Below, in pieces: positions 44,340-55,017 of a stretch of 64,000 bases of DNA. Position 1 is the stretch's first letter. Each line of letters begins with the position of its first letter. The stretch is from the NCBI GenBank assembly GCA_963969495.1, contig OZ018328.1, forward strand, positions 7,973,331 through 8,037,330. The letters are read 5' to 3'. The stretch is from Ceratothoa steindachneri. Lineage: Eukaryota; Arthropoda; Malacostraca; Isopoda; Cymothoidae. The notes under the pieces are model-generated. The model did no database searches and was not told the origin of the DNA. It saw only the letters and a program-made list of their open reading frames with translations. The position numbers were made by a program, and so were the translations under genes.

Positions 44340-44869
44340 CTGTAAAAAAACATGCATTAAAGAAAATATTACAAAGGATTGATCAAAATTCAAACAAAGG
44401 GGATGAAACCATGCATTTTTACGATATATTTTGTAAAAAAAATTACGAGTAAAATGTACTCAAAGTATCCTCTAGTCTGAAAATGGTTTCTGATCTAAAC
44501 AAACTTATTTTCTTCATTTGATTATGACAAACAACGGACAAGGAACAAAGAAAGTTGATTTTGAGAACTTTCATCTTTATTTTCAAGAAGTGATCCCAAG
44601 AAAATAAAGACAAAAGTGCTCATCTTTGATTATGTATTGTATTTACCTTACCATTTACTATAAAAGAGAGAGAATCGGAAAGGACTGAGTGACTCATTAT
44701 GAGATAGATTTTCAAAACTGGACAATTTTCACAATTCAATTAAATGAATTGGACATCTACAAATACCCTTACCTTTTGTCACTTTCCACTCAAAGGATGG
44801 GGATGCATTAATACCCCTAAACTATCTGCCTTCTCACACCCCCTTTAAGCCCTATCAAAGATAAAGGTT
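44340..44869. other. HSF intron 2, left end next to exon 3
   Basis: Intron sequence adjoining the exon 3 acceptor TTTTTTTACAG. No repeat or frame was recognised before the LINE copy at about 44870. Confidence 0.4.
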
Positions 44870-45675
44870 TTTTTGTTTTGTTTTTTTTATTTAAGAGCCC
44901 ATTTGGCGACTGCATACTTGGGCATAAGGTGCCATAAAAAACACAGTCTACAACTATGTTATATTAAAAAAATAACAATGCTAAACAGGCCAAAGGTTTA
45001 AAAAAATGTACAAGAAACGAAAGCAAAAAGGCAAGAAGGAAGTGCGCTCCAGTATCGGGGGTAGGCCTGCCTCCCCCTGGCGCAGGTACATGCAACCAAA
45101 CAAAAAAAGTGGAGAAAGCCAGCGTCCTCCAAAAAGTCATATAGTCCACAAGTCTGGTGCACGAATCCGTCCCAGGAACAAGGGACAAGTGGTAGTGAAC
45201 CCACTCATCCTGGTATCGGGACAGGTAACATGCATGAAGATCACCCAGATTGGGACATTCAACAAGAATGTGCCAAACAGTCTAGGGGGACAACGCAGTA
45301 ATCACAATAAGGCACAGGGAAGCGCTTCATCAAAAGGCTGTGCGTCCCATTGAGTGTGTCCAATTCGGAGACGAGAGAAAGCAACCTGAAGCTGTCGCAG
45401 CATTGGGGGTAGGTCCATGGAAACAGGCGCGGTGCAATGGCATGTAACTTTAAGTGCCCCTCAAACGTCTCCCATCTATTCTGCCAAAATTCTTGCCATG
45501 TAATTAGTGTGAGGAAGAGCAAAATGCTGGTCTGGTTGTCCAGTCATCACAGACTCTTTGTCGCTCTCATTCTCCACAATTCTTACACATCCAGGAATCC
45601 AACAGACGATAATCTCCACATCTGCCCGGCTCACCAAAACTGTGGTCATGAATATCGCTATCAAACACAAAGATA
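44870..45675 (-). mobile_element. I-group-like LINE, copy J (5'-truncated RNase H and 3' UTR)
   Basis: The A-tail is interrupted (t-runs at about 44871-44890). Next come the 3' UTR block catttggcgactgcatacttg and C-terminal sequence, including HSLLMKRFPVPYCDYCVVP in the 45522-45259 frame. RNase H end motifs follow (VSRADVEIIVCWIPGCVRIV and ENESDKE in the 45670-45476 frame). The usual GHVGI reads GCVRI and NERADE reads NESDKE, so the copy is decayed. It stops near 45675. Confidence 0.8.
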
Positions 45676-45879
45676 ACTCATTTTGGGCACATCTAATGGC
45701 CCTTCATACAGATTAGCTGGTATTTACGGTAGCATCCCATCTGGTAAGATGTTCATTCCTGAGCAGCAAGCCCCAATCATGACTCCTCAGAAAAACACTT
45801 TCATTCACATCTATCTCGCATACTATTATCCATTTGCTCCTCATTCAGCCATTTCTCATTTGAAAATTCAAATAACTAA

Positions 45880-46110
45880 CCCACCCTGAAAGTTACTCTT
45901 GTACATTCCCCTTACAAGTTTATTTCCATCCATTCTTCTTACATACCCATACCATCTCACAACACTGAGGAACCACTTTCTTGACAAAAACACTTTTTTC
46001 TCATTCATCTACCCTTTGCATAACTTGCATTCTAAAATTGTTCAATTACACTGCTCTTACAATCTTTCCTCCTCTTTTCATACTCTCATACAGCGCTCCT
46101 CCACCCAAGG
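45880..46110 (-). mobile_element. LINE C-terminal tail fragment of another lineage
   Basis: The minus strand, with one frameshift, reads KVV followed by a WYGYVRRMDGNKLVRGMYKS-type stretch. This is the common C-terminal block (RWFGHVERMDxxRLVKRVY) found after the RT of many invertebrate LINEs. It could belong to the same lineage as the RT fragment at 30190-30560. No frame of length survives. Confidence 0.45.
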
Positions 46111-46949
46111 ATGAGGGTACCAAATGTAAACTGATACACTTGGTACCTGAAGGAATGACACATCCTCACAGCCTGAGTGCACAAAAGGAAGGCCTGGCCC
46201 ACACTTCAACTCTGGCTAGTCCTGGGAAAAAACAGTGTATTCCACTGCTCCCTTTAGGCATTTCCTTTTTTTTTCTAAGATGATCCCTTCTGTTCTTTCC
46301 TCACCTCTACTTCTATCTAGGTTTAAAAACCTGACCAGCAACTTCATGCTGTGCAAGATGAGAAGTTTTTGAATGTATATAAAACAATGCCATTTAATGT
46401 CTGCGGGTTTCAAGAGATCAAGCTCAATGGGTCCTGAGCATTGGGGCACAAGTAAGGGAACATTTGATTTTGCCCCCAAAATTTCTTCCCTGTCTGCAAT
46501 ATGCTGACCAACTCTGTGGCCATTCTCAGATGCATAAGGATGTACTGCCTTTGAGGGTGATCTTGTTGGCTGCCAGGCCAACTAAAAGCATCAGGTCCTG
46601 CCTCTGGGTCTGTCAAATAACAGTAAAATACTAGTCATCTTGTCGATGACTAGTATGACTTAGTAGGGATTCCACTCTGTCAAACCTGCCTCTCTTAACT
46701 GCTTAGTTGGATACAGCTTTGGAGTTGAGTGTCATGTGGACAAGTTACGGGTGGTGTGTGTGTTGCTGCACAGGCATGGTCAACACCCTTTAAAACCTCT
46801 GAAAGATGTGAAAATCTGATATGGGATAGGAAGGAGCGACTGGATGAGAGATGTAGACCACTACCTAACCCTTTCTAGAAGTACTAAAAGAAAAAGGTAC
46901 CTAGCCCCACCTTGATTTGGGGGTGGGGTAGGCTCTTGACATGCCTCTG
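46111..46949. other. Unassigned intronic sequence with two overlapping minus-strand frames
   Basis: Frames 46581-46216 (121 residues) and 46616-46410 (68 residues) overlap on the minus strand. Sequences such as AWQPTRSPSKAVHPYASENG look less random than the surroundings, but I recognise no family. The rest up to the hAT-like element at 46950 shows nothing. Confidence 0.3.
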
Positions 46950-47053
46950 TAGACTTGTTCTAAAATCAACTCTTATTTTCATAGGTTTCGGTACATTTCC
47001 CCATGCTTTTTGACCTGAAAAAGTCAAAAAACACAACAATTTTGACTTAAGAT

Positions 47054-47811
47054 TAGAGATGGGATGATTAATCGGAATCAGAAATCATAAGAATCACTAA
47101 AAATAATCCCAGTTTTCAGATTCCAAAAATGATTCCTTCAAAATTTCAGTACAGAGACTCTTTCAACAGCTAAATCAAAATTTGAATAATTGTTTATTTG
47201 CCATTAGTGTCAATCAAGTTATCTACTCATCTGTCCTAATATTCAGTGAAATTATAACATTAATAAGTTATTTACTAGTAGATTTAGATTAGTCGACAAG
47301 AATGCATCCCTATTTTATATCAATTAATATTGAAGATCTGATTCTATAAGAAATGTATGTTTAATTGTTTATATGCATTTAATGAAAGCATGCTCAGGAG
47401 TCATTTAGAACAGTTGATGCAATTTTAAGATGTTTTGAGCTTTGTTCAGCCGAAGTTGGCACATTCGTATAAATTTAGTCCCTTTTTGCTGAAAAGAAAC
47501 ACTTCTGATACCATGATTCATACAAATTTGGTACCTTTTTGCCACAAAGAAACACTTTTTGATACCATTTTACTTCTTTTAAAGTTTTAATTAGATTCGG
47601 TACGATTTTACCAAATTTTTGTACGTTTTCAGAGTAAGTTTTGATACTATTGCTAAAATTCTTTTGGCAGTGGGCAGCCCTGTTTTTCAGTTGACCAAAT
47701 TCTTAATTTGTTATATCATATAATCAATATTCTATTTTGTGAAGGAATCAAAATCGTAACTTATAATTGGAATCAGACTCCCAAATTTGGGGGGAAATCG
47801 TCCCATCTCTA
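47054..47811. mobile_element. hAT-type MITE with perfect 8-bp target duplication
   Basis: The insert is bounded by identical cttaagat copies (47046-47053 and 47812-47819). Its ends are TAGAGATGGGATGATT and, from the right, TAGAGATGGGACGATT. It is 758 bp, AT-rich and has no coding frame. Removing it restores the left inverted repeat of the surrounding hAT-like element (acttaagat then gttgggaagcattgc, compared with the right arm gatctaggatgttgggaagc). It is therefore younger than that element. Confidence 0.93.
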
Positions 47812-48583
47812 CTTAAGATGTTGGGAAGCATTGCCTTATGGAGCTTGAAATTTAATGCATTGAAATTAGCCAAAAGCACCTGTTCTGGGATCCCAAGAAT
47901 CATATTTTCCACTATAACTTTTGATCCAACAAGATAGAGAGTAACAAAATAGGTAACAAATGAGAGTATAAAATTAATAATTATTAATAATTATAAATAA
48001 ATAATTAATAATAATTATCCATCATTTTTCATAAAATAACAAACTTAATTAGAATCTAGAAAATCATCTACAAGTTAGAACTTCACAATGGCATTAAGCA
48101 AGGAGCTGACGGAGCTCTGTGGGGTGCAGAGTTGATATCTCAGAACCTGCATGTACTGTCCACAGGCAGTGTCAACTAGGTCATCTACTAGATTTCTCGA
48201 TGAACCTTTCCTGGTTGAATACCCTTCAGCTTTTATCAGTGGTTCCTAGCTTCCAACCGACAGACAGGTGACTCAACTGACAATGGCAGTAAAACAGAGG
48301 ACATGGATTATCACCAGTCTCTTCCTGGAAGTTCTCACCATCAAGACACTGTGACTAGGGTGATTTGAGATTTCAGGGGAAGGTCATGGAATATGATGTC
48401 ACCTGCGATACAGCTGATAGTCTTAGTTTATTAGACAATCAAGTTACTACTTACTACCATGGATTCTGCCACCCTGAAAGCTAGAGGGGCTGACCTGGAT
48501 AACTTTGCCATATTAACCTCAACATGTCACAACAGAATGTTGTCCAGGTATAATATTATCTAAGAGTCACTTGTCAAAGTTTT

Positions 48584-49700
48584 GTGCCTGCCCCTACCAA
48601 AAAAAAACACTACACTGCATTACACTGGAATGGAAAGTTGCTCAAAGATGTCTTGGGCAGTGAACCTAGAATAACCTCAAAGACTTTATCTATGCTAATG
48701 TCTGGTCCACCTTTATACACTGAAGGAAAGTTATTGGGAATACTTGTCATTGCCAATTCTTCTACCACAACTCAGGCTGATGCTTCGCTGGATTTTTTGG
48801 AGACATGAGAACTTACGGATAATGTTACTGCCCTTGTTTTTGACATTACATCCACTAATAGTGGGGTTCACAGAAGAGTTGCAAAACTGCTAGAGAAAAT
48901 GCTGATCAAAAAGGTGTTTTATCTGGCCTGTTGACCTCACATCCTGGAAATCCTAGTGGAGCAAGTTTGGGTGAAGCTATTTGGTAAGGTAAAGGGGCCA
49001 GATAATTCTAGTTTGGGCATCTGAAAGATGTTTAGATGGACTGGCCAAAGGAAAACTCAAAGATGATGTCTACCAACAGCAAATGACTGAATAAAAAGAA
49101 CTGTGAAGAAATATCAAGATATTAAAACAGCAGAAAGACTTCCAAGAGCCAACTAAGGGAAATGGCAGAACTAACAGTCATTGTTCTTGGAGGAATGGCT
49201 CCTCGAGATATTCTATGGAGTTGACCAGCCACCATCCATAAAGTCAGAAACCTGCACTCCATGAAAATGCTGATGATTGCAGGTCAACTTGAGTATGACA
49301 AAAACTGTAGCAAAAGGCAGCATTGTTCTACACTCCTGCATAGATGATGTCAGTGTCAATTGCAGATGCTACAATGATTGATCTAATTATAATCCAAGAC
49401 ATGATAAAGTACAGGAAAATTGATCTAGAGCTTATTGATACAATACTTAATAAGATGGAAAACCACAAATGGTAACTGATGCAGAAGTCATGCCATATGC
49501 TTTTTTTCATGAGTAGATTGATATACATTAGACCATGACATTGCTGCCCAATCACATGCCACTGAGAAGCCAGACAGCTTCAGAACAGGAGAGCCTCTAT
49601 TCAAAAATTCACAGCTGAGACCATCCTGATTATCTCATTGGCCCAGAATCCTATTTCCTGCTAGACACAACGAACATTGGATTTGATGGGCTTCTAGAAC
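48584..49700 (+). pseudogene. hAT-like transposase remnant
   Basis: The first open piece (48584-48808) reads KKKHYTALHWNGKLLKDVLG, EPRITSKTLSMLMSGPPLYT and KLLGILVIANSSTTTQADAS. After a stop, frames continue with DNVTALVFDITSTNSGVHRR, VAKLLEKMLIKKVFYLACHL and, near 49160-49250, NSHCSWRNG/ELTVIVLGGMAPRD-type sequence. The Asp in VFDITSTNSG, and a leucine-rich stretch with LACxLH (usually LACRHH), fit the RNase-H-like core of a transposase group common in crustaceans and cnidarians. Many stops and frameshifts make it non-functional. Assignment to hAT rests mainly on the flanking 8-bp duplication. Confidence 0.55.
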
Positions 49701-50359
49701 TTGTCATGTCTTTGCTACAGAATTAATAATCTGAAAGTGGTGAATGACAATGCTGCATGTGGTATCAAGATAAGGAGCAACTTTACAAATGTCCTAACAA
49801 TGCCAAGCAAAGGAACTATTCTCTTTCAAGCTGTGGAGTTCAACATATGATATTTTGACAGCTTCAAGAAACAAACTCTCAACAACTGACTGTAAATGTC
49901 ATTATGAAATTAATCAGAATGTAATGCTTTCACTTCTTGATTGAGTTTACTTCTGACAAAATGTTAATCTCAAATTTGTGTCATGAATAAGTGAATAAGC
50001 TGCTTTGTATGCCTTGAGTGAGAAAATGAATTTTGTGATATTTCTGAAATCTGTTTGTACCAATCTGCCATTTCTAGTTCCAAGACTATTATAATTGTAT
50101 GCTATAAATATTAAAAACACTGAATTGGTGCCTATTTTGTTGCTCTATGTTGTTTAGATAAAAGGTTGCAGTGAAAACATGATTCATTAAGGGACCACTA
50201 AAACTGGGCCTTGAAGCAGAAAATTTAAAGCTTTATGCAGCAATGCTTCCCAACATCCTAGATCAAAATTGTAACTTTTGGCTTTTTCAGCTCAAAAAAC
50301 ATGGGGAAAATTTACAGAAACCTATGAAAATAAGTGATTTTTGAACAGGCCTAATGCGT

Positions 50360-50780
50360 CTGGTGGAGAAGAAGGTTCCCCTTTTCCACCCTCAGGCAAC
50401 TCCACCTCTTAAGAAGAGGAGCACACCCTCCCTATGCTTCCCCAGGGGACCCTCCAAGTTTCTAGCAGAGAGGAGCTTTCCCTCTCTCATGTCTCCAGGT
50501 AAGAGTTTTCCCCTTAGCCCCTTTGTCAGTCCACCCCCCCTCCCTTCTTTCACAAGGGTCCACCAGGTTCAAGAGGAGAATGAGCAATCACTGGCAAGTA
50601 AGTGGTCACCCACTTTAAATTTGAGCTTGTGGATAGGAGGAATCCGCTTAGAGAGCCAAGAGGAGCAAAGGCCCACTGGGTCACCATAACTTCCAACCCT
50701 CTTTCAGGAAACAGGACACCAGGCCCTCAGACCTGTGAACCATTCAGATGCTGGGGGCCTAGTGAGTCCCCAATTAGGAT
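50360..50780 (+). mobile_element. Probable I-group-like LINE 5' UTR fragment in plus orientation
   Basis: Blocks aactccacctcttaagaag, caggggaccctccaagtttc, gcagagaggagcttt and ttctttcacaagggtcc follow the order seen in the reverse complement of the 5' UTRs of copies B and C (for example aggggaccctccaaatttct in copy C). Similarity is partial and no coding region is attached. It lies directly outside the right target duplication of the hAT-like element. Confidence 0.45.
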
Positions 50781-51048
50781 TAGGATTGTCTCAGGGTGAG
50801 TGGGTGGCAGGGGGATTTTTTTTTTATTATTTTAAGAGCGCATCTGTTGACCTCCTACTAGGGCAAAATGCGGCATAATCACGCTAACACACGCTAAAAA
50901 CAACAACAACAAATAACAAAGCAACAAGAAGCAAGTGCACTCCAGGATTGGGGGTAGGCCCGCCTCCACCCTGGCACAAGAACATGCAACTTACAACAAA
51001 GAGTCAAATAAAGGAGGAAGAGGCCAGCCTCCTCCATAAAGTCGTATA

Positions 51049-52665
51049 CACTAGCGGCCATAATATAAGGGTCAGTAAGAACAAGTGTATTTAAATATTT
51101 ATTATATAAGTTTAACAAAACATCAAGACTATATTATACACATATTTAGATATATCTAATATCTATCTTTCGTGAAAATTTCAAGTGAATGGAATAAATA
51201 TTTCATAAGTTATGAGGAAATAAACAAACTATCTTCCAAATTGCAGTGGCCAGAAGTTAAAGGTCACTTAGAAAAACAATGTAAAATAAAACAAGAACAA
51301 AAAAGGAACCCTTAGTATGATGATGTTTTTAACATCCCTTTACTACCAATGACCTCCCAATATCTGTTCCCACAGGACTGAATTAATTTTTGGCAAAATG
51401 ATGGGGTAATTTTCTTCCATTCATTTTTCAATAATTCCCAGAGTTCATCTTGGTTCTTTGGATTTCTCCTTCGCGCCCCATCTCCAATAATCTTCCAAAT
51501 GCTTTCTATAGGGTTGAGATCGGGTCTTTGAGGTGGCCAGTCCATGAGATCAACCCCTTTATCACTCAAAAAATCTTGAGTCTCTTCGCAGTGTAGCAGG
51601 GAGCATTGTCCTGCACGAAGATAGGAGGTTGAACCGACGAAGATTGGAGATGTGGAAGGGCCTGCTGTTTATGAATCAGCTTTTAGATTTCAGCATTGAC
51701 AGTCCCTTGTAGGCAAATAAGTGGACCAGGACCAGCAGTAGAGATCCCTCCCCAGACCATTACACTGCTAACTCCATATTTCACTGTTTTCTTCACACAT
51801 GCACAAGATAACCTTTCGCCACATCTTCTTGGACATACATCTCACCATCAGAACCAATCACATTAAGCTTAGATTCATTGCTAAAATGATCCTGCGGCCA
51901 TTATTCTTCTGGCCAAATGACATGTTCATGAGCGTAACGAAGATAGGCTCTTTGATTCTTCTTGGAGATCAGAGGTTTCTTTGCCAGTGCCTGAGCAAGC
52001 AACCCAGAACCTTGTAACCTCCAGGAAACATGTTTTGCATGATACGTTGACATTGGAGGTGGAGCTGAACTGGCGGGATATCTCAGGAGCACTCTTAAAC
52101 CTATCCTTCAGTGACATTCTAACCATAATATGATCCTGTGTTGGTGATGTTTTATGAGGTTGATGGGTTTTGGGTTTAGCATCTATTGAACTGATGAATT
52201 AAAAAGAGCTACAATTCGTTGTACAACCCTTCTAGACCTTCCTACAGTAGTTGCTATCACAGAATTTGACTTGCCCTCTTGGTGAAGGCAGACAATCCTT
52301 TTTTTTTCATCACAGGTCACCAGTCATCTCTCACAAGTACCATGTTGACAGTTGAATATTTCAATGTATGATTATAAGAAGTAACTGTTAGCCCATCAAC
52401 AGTCTCCTAAACACAAATACCTCGGTTGGTAGTTCATTTTTTCTAAGTGACCCTTAACTTTTCACTGCTGCAATTTGGAAGATAGTTTGTTTATTTCCTC
52501 ATAACTTACAAAATATATAATCCAATCACTTGAGATTTTCACAAAAGATAGATATTAGATATATCAAAATGTGTAAAATATATAGTTTCAATGTTTTGTT
52601 AAACTTCTATAATAAATATTTAAATACACTTGTTCTTATGAACCCTTATATTATGGCTACTAGTG
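51049..52665 (-). mobile_element. Tc1-like transposon, 1.6 kb, with about 220-bp inverted repeats
   Basis: TA duplications (51047-51048 and 52666-52667) flank inverted ends CACTAGCGGCCATAATATAAG and, from the right, CACTAGTAGCCATAATATAAG. Inverted similarity continues to about 51262 on the left (aaggtcacttagaaaaa) and back to about 52435 on the right. A minus-strand transposase fills the interior. The length is typical of an undeleted Tc1-like element, and the boundaries are unambiguous because the host LINE resumes on each side. Confidence 0.92.
51312..52126 (-). pseudogene. Tc1-like transposase, frameshifted
   Basis: On the minus strand, the N-terminal region around 52126-51926 retains MVRMSLKDRFKSAPEISRQF. 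The catalytic core is spread over frames: WPEE then NESKLNVIGSDGEMY (first acidic residue, usually SDE, here decayed), CRTMLPATL (second, usually DNAPCH, here frame-altered) and WPPQRPDLNPIESIWKIIGD in 51569-51312 (third, intact). The C-terminal ELWELLKNEWKKI is normal for the family. Several stops and frameshifts are present, so no active enzyme is encoded. Confidence 0.82.
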
Positions 52666-52957
52666 TAGTCTACAAGTCTATGTACACAAAGCCATCCTGA
52701 GTTACAAGGGACAAGCGGTAGCAACTCCACTCATCCAGGGAACAGGTAACGTGTGTGGCACTCAGACTGGGACATTCAACAGAATTGTGATGAAGAGTCT
52801 GGGGGACAACAAGAGCAATTGCAATAAGGTACAGGTGAGCGCTCCATCAAATGGTGGTGCATCCTGCAAGTGTGTCCAATTTGGAGACAAGAGAAAGCAA
52901 CATGAAGCTGTTGCAGCATTAGGGGGTAGGTTTCTGGGAACAGCCACGGCACAATGA

Positions 52958-53195
52958 GATAGGCGGGTCCACTAACAAATAGGGTGGGTGATCATCTATT
53001 ATTATCGTACCCTGGTGCTAAGTGATCCCAGGAAGGCATGCAGTCCACCAAGGCATCATGGCTACTGGACCTTACTCTGTCCAGGTGGGAAGAGTCCTCC
53101 TGGTACAAAGTGTGGGTAGAAAAGGTTGAGGGTGTTAAATCAGTTATAAAGCATAACAGTAAATATCTAGAATTATAAAAGTTATAAATGGGAAT
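52958..53195. other. Unassigned sequence between LINE copy K and solo LTR
   Basis: Intron 2 sequence with no recognised feature. The last six bases, gggaat (53190-53195), are the left target duplication of the LTR. Confidence 0.4.
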
Positions 53196-53721
53196 TTGTC
53201 GTGTGCACGTGGATGTTCACTTAGAGTGGAAGCTTTTACACACTGTAAGAAGAATCCTCGAGGCGAGTGCTCCGCCCAGCCCAGCCCTGGAACAGAGGGC
53301 GGTACCTGCACTGCCTACCTGCATTGGCTGACGAGCCTGTGCCCCTTCTTATTTGACAAGACTGCTATTACCACCCCCCTCACCCCCCAGCGCCAAGAAA
53401 TAGCCCTGTGCCCCTTCTTGTTCGGGTGCTCCTTTTGTTGTGTCTACCTTGGTTGGGTTGTTGACATTTGTTCTCTGCGCCCGTCATACTTTATTTTGTT
53501 TTTGGTTGGGAAAATTACAATTGTATAAAATATTTATTTGAATGTGCACTGGTGTTTATCTATTTTTTTTGTAAATATAAGCTGTAAATATAACTGTATT
53601 TTTTTGTAAATTAAAGGACTGTATATCAAATTGTATCAATTCTTCCTCAGGGTTCTCAAGGTCCATAAATCCTAGGTTAAGGTTGGAACGCAGGTTAGTC
53701 TAGATTTTTGGCCCGCTACAA
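53196..53721 (+). mobile_element. Candidate solo LTR with 6-bp flanking duplication
   Basis: The segment starts TTGTCGTGTGCACG and ends TTGGCCCGCTACAA, giving a short inverted TTGT...ACAA terminus. It is flanked by identical gggaat copies (53190-53195 and 53722-53727). At 526 bp, with a GC-richer first half and AT-rich second half, it resembles a solo long terminal repeat of a gypsy- or BEL-type element. There is no internal coding region or primer-binding site beside it. The 110-residue frame inside (53196-53528) has no domain and is not called as a gene. Orientation is a guess. Confidence 0.5.
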
Positions 53722-53732
53722 GGGAATAGCCA

Positions 53733-53880
53733 TAATAATACTATTGATGAATAATAATATACTACTAATAATAATACACAACAATAATAATAGATATAAA
53801 AAATACTAATAATAAATAATATAAAATACTAAATAAATAATATTAATACTATAAATGATTAATAATAATAATAAAAAAAG
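53733..53880. repeat. AT-rich simple sequence (AAT/TAA-like)
   Basis: Imperfect runs of aataat, ataata and taaata fill the gap between the solo LTR and the minisatellite. Confidence 0.85.
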
Positions 53881-54000
53881 GAAAAGTAATGCTGAGAGGG
53901 GGCGAGGGAAAGCATACCAAAACTTGCCCTTCCAGGCCCCATCAGAATTTATGTCAGCCCAGTGACAGGGCCTCCCAATTTGCACTCAGGCCAGGAAGAT

Positions 54001-55017
54001 ATGAAGCTCTTGCAGATACCAAGTGTAAATGTGACGCTCTTGCTGATACCAAGTGTAAATGTGAAGCTCTTGCAGATACCAAGTGTAAATGTGAAGCTCT
54101 TGCAGAAACCAAGTGTAAATGTGAAGCTCTTGCAGAAACCAAGTGTAAATGTGAAGCTCTTGCAGAAACCAAGTGTAAATGTGAAGCTCTTGCAGAAACC
54201 AAGTGTAAATGTGAAGCTCTTGCAGAAACCAAGTGTAAATGTGAAGCTCTTGCAGATACCAAGTATAAATGTGAAGCTCTTGCAGAAACCAAGTGTAAAT
54301 GTGAAGCTCTTGCAGAAACCAAGTGTAAATGTGAAGCTCTTGCAGAAACCAAGTGTAAATGTGAAGCTCTTGCAGAAACCAAGTGTAAATGTGAAGCTCT
54401 TGCAGATACCAAGTGTAAATGTGAAGCTCTTGCAGATACCAAGTGTAAATGTGAAGCTCTTGCAGATACCAAGTGTAAATGTGACGCTCTTGCAGATACC
54501 AAGTGTAAATGTGAAGCTCTTGCAGATACCAAATGTAAATGTGAAGCTCTTGCAGATACCAAGTGTAAATGTGAAGCTCTTGCAGATACCAAGTGTAAAT
54601 GTGAAGCTCTTGTAGATACCAAGTGTAAATGTGAAGCCTTTGCAGATACCAAGTGTAAATGTGAAGCTCTTGCAGATACCAAGTGTAAATGTGAAGCTCT
54701 TGTAGATACCAAACTTAAATGTGAAGCTCTTGCAGATACAAAGTGTAAATGTGAAGCTCTTGCAGATACCAAGTGTAAATGTGAAGCTCTTGCAGATACC
54801 AAGTATAAATGTGAAGCTCTTGCAGATATCAAGTGTAAATGTGAAGCTCTTGCAGATACCAAGTGTAAATGTGAAGCTCTTGCAGATACCAAGTATAAAT
54901 GTGAAGCTCTTGCAGATACCAAGTGTAAATGTGAAGCTCTTGCAGATACCAAGTGTAAATGTGAAGCTCTTGCAGATACCAAGTGTAAATGTGAAACTCT
55001 TGCAGATACCAAGTGTA
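54001..55017. repeat. 30-bp minisatellite, 34 units
   Basis: The unit is gtgaagctcttgcagatacc plus aagtgtaaat. It is present 34 times head to tail with few changes. The main variant has gcagaaacc in place of gcagatacc and occurs in units 4-8 and 10-13; the rest are of the main type. The unit is a multiple of three without stops in three of the six frames. Long reading frames therefore run through the array: CEALADTKCK repeats (plus, 53889-55094), VKLLQIPSVN repeats (plus, another frame) and SARASHLHLV repeats (minus). These are properties of the array, not evidence for protein. It lies in HSF intron 2. Confidence 0.97.

Larger units (their letters stand above)
46950..50354 (+). mobile_element. 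hAT-like DNA transposon, 3.4 kb, degenerate
   Basis: The left end (tagacttgttctaaaatcaa) and the reverse complement of the right end (taggcctgttcaaaaatcac) are inverted repeats. Similarity continues through cttattttcataggtttc, ttccccatg, a ttttttgacctgaaaaag-type block and, beyond a nested MITE, gttgggaagcattgc. The flanks tgcctctg (46942-46949) and tgcgtctg (50355-50362) form an 8-bp target duplication with one mismatch, as expected for hAT elements. The interior holds a plus-strand transposase remnant. The nested MITE (47054-47811) lies inside the left inverted repeat. Confidence 0.75.
50817..52957 (-). mobile_element. I-group-like LINE, copy K, split by a Tc1 element
   Basis: A T-run (50817-50826) and 3' UTR (gcgcatctgttgacctcct onwards) run to 51048. 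After the Tc1 insertion (51049-52665) the sequence resumes with gtctacaagtctatgtacac and continues through C-terminal ORF2 remnants (tgggacattcaacagaattg, caaatggtggtgcatcctgc) to about 52957. Only the 3' end of ORF2 is present, so the copy is 5'-truncated. Divergence from copy H marks it as old. Confidence 0.8.

Noticed and set aside
46216..46616. Host gene fragment on the minus strand
   Set aside because: Two overlapping short frames look mildly protein-like, but no family, splice site or continuation could be found, so they are only noted as unassigned.
53196..53528. 110-residue frame in the solo LTR candidate
   Set aside because: No recognisable protein; a Cys/Pro-rich composition fits LTR sequence, and the flanking duplication explains the segment better.
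54001..55017. CRISPR-like array
   Set aside because: Units are contiguous 30-bp repeats without variable spacers, in a eukaryotic intron.
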